Part shown: piece by piece, positions 56,402-64,000 of the stretch
How the letters are laid out: each line of letters opens with the position of its first letter
Numbering within the stretch: the stretch's first letter is position 1
Assembly: GCA_003427395.1 (NCBI GenBank)
Contig: BFEA01000026.1
Span: 2,246,223-2,310,222 of the forward strand
Source of the DNA: Chara braunii
Taxonomy: Eukaryota > Streptophyta > Charophyceae > Charales > Characeae
Direction: 5' to 3'
Length of the DNA: 64,000 nucleotides
The notes under the pieces: model-generated
Told to the model about the DNA's origin: nothing
Databases searched by the model: none
What the model saw: only the letters and a program-made list of their open reading frames with translations
Program-made: the position numbers and the translations under genes

Positions 56402-58466
56402 TTAAGGGAGAATAGTATAGGCACAACAACCTGCTAAGATTTTAGTCCCGATTTCCTTTATCAATCTTATGTCCGTTAGCGGTCCGTTCGAGGCCAGAGA
56501 TATAAGATATTGCATTTCATTCTTGTCCAACTTCGTCAGGATCATGGGACCATACTGTGACATGGTACAGATGAGCGGTACATTGAACTCCCTCGATAAG
56601 GCTTTGGCCTTGTCTACTCTTGAGATCGTCTTCATTGGTGGCGCAGAAGACAGCTGTTTCGCCAGGTGGCTTGATTGATCTTTGTTTTTTTGTGCTTGCT
56701 TACCTGCGAATGAGCTGCAATTTGGTTTCCCATTTCCTTTTGCTTCTCCTACCATGCCTTTTACCTTTTTGATTGGCGATCCCACTGTGCCTGTATCGAC
56801 GCTTTGTGGCTTCAACTGTAGTTGATCTTTCGATTCTTCTTTATCTGAGCTTAGGCTAGCCTCTCGACAGTCTGCAAATTCCTCTTCTGGAGAGGAGATT
56901 CCATTTATTTGTCTCGAGGCGGAGGACCCTCCAAGTTCTTTGGCTGGGGTCACCATCCCATATGCTACATTGTCATACATCTTGGAGGGACTTGGGACAT
57001 CGGTCATAGCCATTAGGTCGATCATTGCCCCCTCCTCCTCCTCTTCCCTCTCTCCCTCTCCTTCACTCCAAGAAAAGGAGTCGTCCTCCTGCAGGTCCTT
57101 TTCATCACTCAGAGTGTTGTACCCTCCATCTAAAGAATCCTCCTCTCCTTCTTCTTCTTCCTCTTCATCGTCTTCTTCTCCTGCTCCATCCTTTTCATGT
57201 GGTTTCTCCACTTGATCCTCCTCCTCCTCCCTTTTTCGCTTTTCTCTTCCAGCCCATTTATCCTCTTCCATATCATCCCGTGTGTCTTCACCCTCGTTCC
57301 CTTTCACACCGTTCTCGTTTCCTGCTTTCTCTTTTCCTGCTTCGTCGATTTCCATGTGTGAACCCTCCGCCCCTGTTGACCGCTCTTTCAAATTTGAAGA
57401 CTGTTTTTCCTTCTCCATGTCCTTCTTCCCCGTGCCCTCACCTTCCCCCTCCTTACCCTTCTCACTCGTGGGGAAGGGCGGATCTGGCGTATTAGCCTTT
57501 TCCCCGAGTGGTGTTTTCTCTTTTCCCCCGTGCCCTCACCTTCCCCCTCCTTAACTTTTTCAACCCCCGGACCGGGTGCCGGTTCTGGATCTTTACCTCT
57601 ACCCTTGCCCTTCACCTTGTCCGCGTATGAAGCTCCCTTTCTCTTCGGGCAATCCGGGTCATCTTCATAATGGAAGTGTTGTCTGCAATGGGGACACCAT
57701 GGCGTAGAGGCGCAAACTACCTCTATGTTTACATATCCATCTTTCCCCAGGTCTACTACCAGTTAACTTTTGTACCGTAGCCTCGCTGCCGACTCCAAGT
57801 CAAAACGAATGTTGACTAGGTCAGGCGAGGTTTGGTCTTTATACGCTGGGAAAAACCTGATTACTTTACCACAGGCATCCTCCACTGCGCCGAGAAGCGG
57901 AACGAGCGCTGCAACGGGAACTAACTGGCATCTTATCCAAAAGAATTTATGCCTCGCTACTTCCCGCCACTCCCAGAGCTCCTGCTCTGTCATCCACGGC
58001 CGAAAGGACATGGTGTACCGCTTGTTATCTAACGTGACTTTAGCCTCCCGTACCCGATGCATGTAGGTAGCTATTTCTTTGGCAGATGCCACGTAGGTAA
58101 CGAGATTCCTCCCCTCATTGTGGAACAAGCCCCTTTTGGGGGGGCTAATGGTGCTTCCTCTGAAGCCCACCCGTTTTCATAAAGACGAACGAGCCGTTTT
58201 TTAACATCAATAGACAGCGAGGTGGAGTCGTCACCAAAAAATACTGACACCGCATGCTCTCGGAGCCAATCTGCTTGAATCCGACAAACCTCCGGATTCA
58301 CAATTACCTTCACGAAATTGTCACCTACTTCCACGATATTTGGGGCCAATTTCTTCGGGAGAACCCCATCGGTATAACACTTGGATAGGATTCCCCGAAT
58401 CCGCTCCTTCTCCTCCTCCGACATTGCTGGAGGGGATTTCGCCGTACTCGTAGTGGGTTGGTCCAT
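56402..58466 (-). pseudogene. LINE ORF1 (gag-like), frameshifted
   Basis: The start is MDQPTTSTAK at 58466. The conserved N-terminal domain runs to 58150, then changes frame in a G-run near 58140 and continues GLFHNEGRNLVTYVAS, WMTEQELWEWREV and DLVNIRFDLESAARLRYKS to a TAA at 57763. Beyond it the same frame reads CPHCRQHFHYEDDPDCPKRK (Cys/His knuckle, about 57700-57640). After another frame change, 57418-56402 encodes an acidic, Glu/Asp-rich 338-residue part ending DIRLIKEIGTKILAGCC-AYTILP. It is homologous to 43620-45681 throughout. Confidence 0.88.
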
Positions 58467-58470
58467 ATCC

Positions 58471-59280
58471 TCGTTCTACCCGTCGTTTTGGTCATGCACA
58501 ACTTATCAATTCCTCCTAACACAACAATTACAATTGATTCGTCTTAATCAAACGCTCTTAATAGCATAGGATAAGTCGTGAGTTGTCTATGGCTTCGAAA
58601 AAAGGGGTAAAACCAATCCCCCCACCCAGGTTTGTGAATCGTGGTTATACCATAGCCACTAGGGCTTTAAATAGCATCCGTCGTCATTCAAGGCTTCGTC
58701 CTCTCCTTGGTCGTCGCCAGAGTTGATGACCACTTCCGTAGAGCTACCCCGTATCTAAGCGCCAAGTCCAACTCTGTCCCCCGAATATTCCACGGGTGAA
58801 AACGCATCATAGCTACTATGGTGAGAGTAGCCTCGCTCGGGCTTGGCAGCCTCGGTATTTCCAAGGCCGACAAGCCCTGTGAGGAATGGGACTAAGCTCC
58901 GCCGCGTCGCCTCACCGAGTCGCCGCCATTGTTCCCAGTGGGAGTTCCGCGGAAAATTAGCGCAGCAAGCCGCATCGCGTCGACCCTCTCTCTTTCTTTT
59001 GGCTGGCGCCGCCAGCTGACGAGTTTCTTTTTCATTGAGGCTGGGCCGTGCACTGGCAGTCTCCGTTGTCACGTGGGGATGTTCGGGGATTGAGCCGAGG
59101 TTGTGCTCCTCGACCCCCGGGCCCCAGGGGTGCGGGGACTGCGGAGGGTTCAAATTTCGACCAAAAAAAAAAGGTTTCCCCGCACTGCCCGTGAGGACAA
59201 ATACGGGGAACCACTTTTTTTCCCCCTCCAATTTTCTTTTTTCCCCCGGTTACCCAAAAAATGAATAACTAGCGGAGTCC
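58471..59280. other. No gene seen; may include LINE 5' leader
   Basis: Short ORFs on both strands; nothing recognised. Confidence 0.45.
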
Positions 59281-59657
59281 CGCCCCCCGCCTTGCNCCCC
59301 CGCCCCCCCGCCCCCGGCCCCGCCCCTTCACCTTCGCCCCTGCACTGCCCCCACCCGCCGCCAGCCCTACAGCCTTGCGCACACCCCTGCACTCGCCTCC
59401 GACCCCCGACCCCCGACCCCCGACCCCCGGCCACGGGGGCCGCCCACTGTCCAGTTCTCCTGCAGAAATTCCACCATATTGTCGTGAAGCATGTCCAAGT
59501 CTACCATATTGTCGTGCAGCATGTCCAAGTCTACCATATCGTCGTGCAGCATGTCCAAGTCTACCATACATATTGTCGTGCAGCATGTCCAAGTCTATCA
59601 TATTGTCGTGCAGCATGTCCAAGTCTACCATATTGTCGTGCAGCATGTCCAAGTCTA
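59281..59657. repeat. C-rich tract, 7-bp repeats and 30-bp minisatellite
   Basis: A very C-rich plus strand (59281-59440, one N at 59296) includes four GACCCCC units near 59401. Six units of a 30-bp repeat (CCATATTGTCGTGCAGCATG...) follow at 59474-59657; the fourth unit has 4 extra bases. Because 30 is a multiple of three, long ORFs appear on both strands (10-residue repeats HIVVQHVQVY on plus, VDLDMLHDNM on minus). I read these as by-products. Confidence 0.9.
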
Positions 59658-60029
59658 CAGATCGCCCTGGGTGACTAAGCACCAGAGCAGGAGAGGGCAC
59701 TGCGAGTAGCCTCTCACCCTCCCCCCCCACACCACAGGATCCACCAATCCCTACCACGACAGGGGAAGTTGGGGGTGCTCCAACAACCGAATCACCGGAG
59801 TATCACCAGATATCACCAGATGGGTGACCCCCCTCCTACTCGCTCACCCTTTGCATCACCCTCCTAAGAATGACAGAAGGGAGGGCGAGTAGATTCAGCA
59901 GATGGGACAGCGGGTGGCATGCCAATATGACACAGACCCACCTTCCCGCCCCCCCCCGCCGGCTGGCCTCTGCTCCCTATGCACAACACCCCTCACTCTG
60001 AAAAGGAGCTGGGCGGGGAGCCAACCCCG

Positions 60030-60955
60030 CAAACATTTGCAGATGAACGCAATAAGTTGCGCACCATCCTGGAGAAGGGGACATACTAGGAAACCCACAT
60101 CCTCTGCAACACGCTCGTACTCCCCCTAAGGAAGGAGGGCAGGTGGAAAATGGGAGCAGTGGAGGTGCAGCCCCAACGTAGGTATGGCTGTGTCACACTC
60201 AATGCTGCAGCCGCCTGATGGGCTCCTCCGTGTTGATGCCATTCTGGGGACTAGGAGTGATGAGGAAGAGGCAAAGAAATATATAGCAGAGAATTTTGGA
60301 GCTGGCGCTCAGGCCACCCTCAAAATGATCACTTCTTCGCACACAGAACGGGAGGTGTGAATACTATTTGATGCACCATGGGAGCAACCACCTGGCTCAA
60401 AATAGGGCTGGTGTTCCTGGCCGGAAGATGTAAAGAATTCTCAGTAGCAATTTCGTGAGACAAATACAAACAAGAAATGGAAATTCTTCACACTATACAA
60501 GACGGTGAATCCCAATCTGATCAGCAGACACTCAATCCCTTAGAGAATAATAACTACTAGAATTTGCAAACTACAGGTGGCAAGACATGAAAACTAGAGG
60601 CAGACTCAACCGACATCAGATGAAAGGATCAATGCCCTCTGCCTTCTTTGGCCTGGCCTGGGTCAGGGTAAGAAAGGCAGAGCACTAACGCCTTTCAAAA
60701 TCCCATTGACTCGAATCAGCCACTGTCCACCTCCACACCACAATGTGTGAAAGTGGCAAGGGCATTCTACAAGGACCTGTTCACATCACACATTCGGGAT
60801 CTGGACAGGGGCCAGGAGGGAGACAGAGATTGATGACTTCCTCACCCCCGGCACAACAGGCTTGTCACCCCAGAGCAGCACAGCCCTGGAACAACCGCTC
60901 CCAAAGAACGAAGTGCGGACAATCCTCTGACGTACCAACTTCAATGCTTGAATGA
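60030..60955 (+). pseudogene. Decayed LINE-like coding sequence (second family)
   Basis: Successive plus-strand frames look coding. They read ADERNKLRTILEKGTY (about 60037-60084), RWKMGAVEVQPQRRYGCVTL (60143-60202), VDAILGTRSDEEEAKKYIAE (60232-60290), then QCVKVARAFYKDLFTSHIRD (60742-60801) and SSTALEQPLPKNEVRTIL (about 60875-60928). The last two resemble the endonuclease-to-RT linker of LINE ORF2 (F-Y-LFTS, then L-pLt-EV). Several stops intervene. The family differs from the 51-58 kb LINE and may be the one at 63.4 kb. Confidence 0.5.
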
Positions 60956-63404
60956 GCTTCCAAAGCCTTGGGTTCTGCTATTCTTTTCTTTTCAATCTCT
61001 AACAGGCTTTTGGGTACCTTCTTTTTTGACGGACGGGTGATGCATGGAATCAATGGCCGCTGAGGACCTCCCACTTCATAATATTTTCGCTTTCTCAAAA
61101 ATTTTGGAAATTTCCTTTGTTGTTCTTCAAAAATCCATGAACTTACGTCGGAATTATGCGCTCCTTAGCAAGTGCACTAGGAATTTTGTTCGACAGTTAG
61201 GAAAATTTAATCCGGAATTTGCGGGCTCACTTCCCGCTGAAGTGTCCTTTCTTGTTCACGAGTGTTCTCAAATCCGCCTTGGAAAGCTCGGTGAATTTTC
61301 CGAAGGAATCTGGATACGCGTAAGATTTCCGCGCGTCTAATTCAGCGTGCAGGTATTGCTTTTGGATTTTTCAATCTTGAACTAGATTTAGAGCTAGGAT
61401 GGACGAAGCGTAACTGTTTGCGGTGCCTTTTGGTTTCTGTACTAGCGCCATGCATGCAAACTTCCCCCTTTTCCCGCTGCATCCCAAAACATCTTCACCT
61501 TTCTCTCTTTCGTGCCTTCTTCCCTTGACCCGTAACTGTTTTCCTTTCCGTTTTCCTTTGCGCTTCTTGTTCCCTCCCTTTATCTGAATCTTGGTCCTGC
61601 CCTGCAATGTTCTTCGCACCCTCTCCTTTCCTGCCTTCATCCTCGTACAAGAAGTCCTTACCAATCCCCTCTCAGAGACTTCAAGCCATCAGACAACATG
61701 TAAGGAGAATTCATCCCCCCCACACTGTGATCTGATTGGCTGCGAAGAACTCAAGCGGATCAATATGGCTTTCCCAAGGCAATTAATCCCTATCTCCTCT
61801 TCTCTCCCTTCTACCTCCCCTTCCCTCTCTCCCGTCTTCTATCTCCCTCTTCGCAACTATAAAATCCGCAAGCGCATTCGAAAATCGCTCTCTCAACCCA
61901 TCTGCCAGATTCCGGGAAGTAGTGGCTAGGTGATGTGATGATCAGCGAGTCGGAAGTTGTAACGAGCCGACTGTAGTCTTGCAAGGCTGTGCGCAGGGTG
62001 GTCGCAACGGACTGCAGGATCTGGGCAAGACGGTGTGGAAACCAGGTCGGTGGGGTAACGATCGCTATGGTGTGGAGGTCGGTAGTACGTGGTGGCAAGA
62101 ATCGGCAGTACTCGCTTAAGGAAGGTGTGTGTGTTGACAGCGTGGTTGCATGGCCTAGGGCCATGGCATGAAAGCAGAAGGCCTGCACGCCTTATTCTTT
62201 GTCCTTTTCTCATTTTGGAAACTAAGTGCACGGCGAAGCGCCGATTTCTTTCAATTATGCGAGCGTGGTACTCTGCTTCTCTCCTTGGTTCATTTCTTTG
62301 GTCAAGTTACAACTCTGTCAATGCTCTTTCACTCTCTTTCTCTCTCAGAGTCTATGAATGATCGGATAATGTGACGTATTCTTCATCTTTGACTACATGC
62401 ACTTGATTTTTATGAATGGTTTATCCTTGTCTTTTTCCTCTCTGGAATGAATGCTAGATAGTTGTTTTTTTTTAATTGGGTTGAATTGCACAGACTCGCG
62501 CCTCTAGGTAGCCTATGTCATGACTTCGGGATAATGAGAACCTGGTGTTATTTTCTGTTCATTTCGATTGAATGACGGATTAAGTAGACAAGCACAATCA
62601 ACTCACTTATGCCATGTGGACTGTTTATATCGATCCGACTGAGCGCTGACTTCTCGTATCCCCACAGTGCCCTTTCCCGTACAATGAGGAAAGGACAAAT
62701 GTATGTGAGTGAGACGTAAGAGAAGTCGTCGCAAAGATCGGAGGGTGTTATTATTTTTCTCCCGAAACAAGGTGTTTAGGATTCGTTGGCACTGGTTATA
62801 TCATTGTTGATACTAATTTTCTGCCTTATTCCTTATTATTTCCTTTTAATAAGTCCATTGTCATCCTGTGGACGGCAGTGGCACCCCATTGGCCCAACAC
62901 TCTCTATAGCGATTGTCTACCGCACCAAGCGTTATCGGGATAGCGGGTTCCACTACCGGACACGTGGAGACGGCGAGCATAAGTAAAGAGCTACCAGGCT
63001 GCGACCTTCCACGTTGGATTCCGAACTCTGTAGTGAACGACCACAAGACTTAATTTGGAAACGAGATCCTACGTGCGTACCCCTGACTTTCCGTTCAAAA
63101 AGACGTCGAGTAGCGCGTATGGAAGTTCAAAGATACTTTTTGGATTAAACGAACGTTTGAAAGTCCCGCGCGCTTGTTCTTTCCCGCGCGACGATGGCCA
63201 TTTCTCGCTAAAATTGAAACCGCATGGGAGATTCCTGTTCTCTCGGGGTCTCTACATTCAATTTTCTCACAAAGACTGCTTTTAGCCTTTTTGCAAATTA
63301 TCTAACAGGCTATTATCAGAAAGTGTGGGAGGAGGGCCAGACAAGGGAGATAGTGCGTCACGACTTTATATAAGAAAGATGATTAATAAACAGACAAACT
63401 TACA
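60956..63404. other. No firm gene
   Basis: Minus 61098-60956 reads KYYEVGGPQRPLIPCITRPS and PKSLLEIEKKRIAEPKALE, coding-like but short and unrecognised. Minus 61664-61371 is a Lys/Arg-rich ORF. The remainder shows short overlapping ORFs and pyrimidine-rich runs (61480-61640, 61780-61850). Confidence 0.4.
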
Positions 63405-63576
63405 AACCCATGACCCCGTTAATTTTGGTAGACAAAATGATCGCCAAAACCCTAACCAACAGGTTGCTTTCGGTGATGGAACATGTCATACACTCCACCC
63501 AGAAGGCCTTCCTCAAAGGACAACATATCTACGACAATGTCCTGTTGGTAAATGAGATGATCACACTCTCGTGTCA
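63405..63576 (+). pseudogene. LINE reverse transcriptase fragment cut by gap
   Basis: A plus-strand frame reads PLILVDKMIAKTLTNRLLSV then IHSTQKAFLKGQHIYDNVLL and VNEMITL. This matches the RT segment before motif A in L1-like elements (RPISLLN-YKILAK-LANRL ... I-QKGFV-GR-I-DN). It runs into the N gap at 63577. The sequence clearly differs from the 51-58 kb family (compare LPDLVGWEQGAFVQGRSIFE), so at least two LINE families are present. Confidence 0.75.
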
Positions 63577-63955
63577 NNNNNNNNNNNNNNNNNNNNNNNN
63601 NNNNNNNNNNNNNNNNNNNNNNNNNNNNNNNNNNNNNNNNNNNNNNNNNNNNNNNNNNNNNNNNNNNNNNNNNNNNNNNNNNNNNNNNNNNNNNNNNNNN
63701 NNNNNNNNNNNNNNNNNNNNNNNNNNNNNNNNNNNNNNNNNNNNNNNNNNNNNNNNNNNNNNNNNNNNNNNNNNNNNNNNNNNNNNNNNNNNNNNNNNNN
63801 NNNNNNNNNNNNNNNNNNNNNNNNNNNNNNNNNNNNNNNNNNNNNNNNNNNNNNNNNNNNNNNNNNNNNNNNNNNNNNNNNNNNNNNNNNNNNNNNNNNN
63901 NNNNNNNNNNNNNNNNNNNNNNNNNNNNNNNNNNNNNNNNNNNNNNNNNNNNNNN
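63577..63955. other. Assembly gap (379 N)
   Basis: Unknown bases. The 45 bases after it (63956-64000) show no feature. Confidence 0.99.
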
Positions 63956-64000
63956 TTCAAACGCTGGGTGAGGATCCTCCGCCAAATTGCAACAACCAAA

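Larger units (their letters stand above)
51426..58470 (-). mobile_element. Nearly full-length non-LTR retrotransposon (LINE), disrupted
   Basis: About 7 kb on the minus strand: ORF1 (58466-56402), ORF2 (56380-51833) with endonuclease, reverse transcriptase and C-terminal zf-RVT-like segment, then about 370 nt of 3' untranslated sequence and a T35 (A35 on minus) tail. It belongs to the plant L1-like group by domain order. ORF2 starts in the same frame as ORF1, 21 nt after its stop. Disruptions are a frameshift near 58150 and stops near 57763, 55748, 55256 and 53770, plus further frame changes near 57420, 55200 and 53370. The 5' end beyond 58470 and the target-site duplication are not resolved. 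Confidence 0.93.

Noticed and set aside
59269-59757. 162-codon minus-strand ORF with a VDLDMLHDNM repeat
   Set aside because: An artefact of the 30-bp minisatellite and a C-rich tract; both strands are open.
63452-63999. Minus-strand ORFs across the terminal gap
   Set aside because: They consist almost wholly of unknown residues from the N run.

Overview
This window looks like nuclear DNA from a large, repeat-rich plant-lineage genome. The evidence is a eukaryote/plant-type monofunctional formate-tetrahydrofolate ligase gene at 47729-49672, several non-LTR (LINE) retrotransposons of one family with an AP-type endonuclease, reverse transcriptase and C-terminal zf-RVT-like segment, long dinucleotide microsatellites (two of them interrupted by assembly gaps), and very low gene density. 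A charophyte alga such as Chara is my best guess. That is inference from the style of the sequence and was not tested by any search.

Layout. 1-340 is a composite (TCAA)n block. From about 0.8 to 8.3 kb runs a long non-coding repeat that can be split into blocks F, X, Y, Z and W. Diverged copies of these blocks recur across 12-15 kb, 19-28 kb and 31-33 kb; Z2 (+) and Z3-W3 (-) form a tail-to-tail inverted pair centred near 24.8 kb. 8.5-10.4 kb holds minus-strand remnants of a retroviral-type gag with two CCHC knuckles. 15.3-17.4 kb is rich in a second hairpin repeat (family D). 18.2-19.2, 33.1-35.3, 43.1-45.7, 51.4-58.5, about 60.0-60.95 and 63.4-63.6 kb are LINE copies or fragments. The 51.4-58.5 kb copy is close to full length but broken by stops and frameshifts. 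31.4-31.7 kb is a tandem array of tRNA-like A-box units on the minus strand. 36.5-37.8 kb may hold an unrecognised two-exon gene. 47.7-49.7 kb is the only clearly intact gene.

The most unusual signal is in the Z repeat: a series of seven hairpins (4936-5660) with an almost fixed 20-nt loop but different, internally complementary stems. The series recurs in the second copy (21.95-22.68 kb), where at least one stem has been wholly replaced while pairing is kept. Together with the family D hairpins, the F hairpins and the conserved palindromes at the end of Z, this points to a structure-rich, non-coding repeat population. Whether the structure acts as RNA, as cruciform DNA, or marks small palindromic insertions cannot be decided from the sequence alone.

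The genes do not form a pathway. One housekeeping folate/C1 enzyme gene sits in retrotransposon and structured-repeat territory. Its ORF is uninterrupted, its ATG directly abuts a (GA)n tract, and an A25 run lies 1.47 kb downstream, so a processed retrocopy is worth testing. I saw no CRISPR array, no rRNA gene and no convincing functional tRNA gene.
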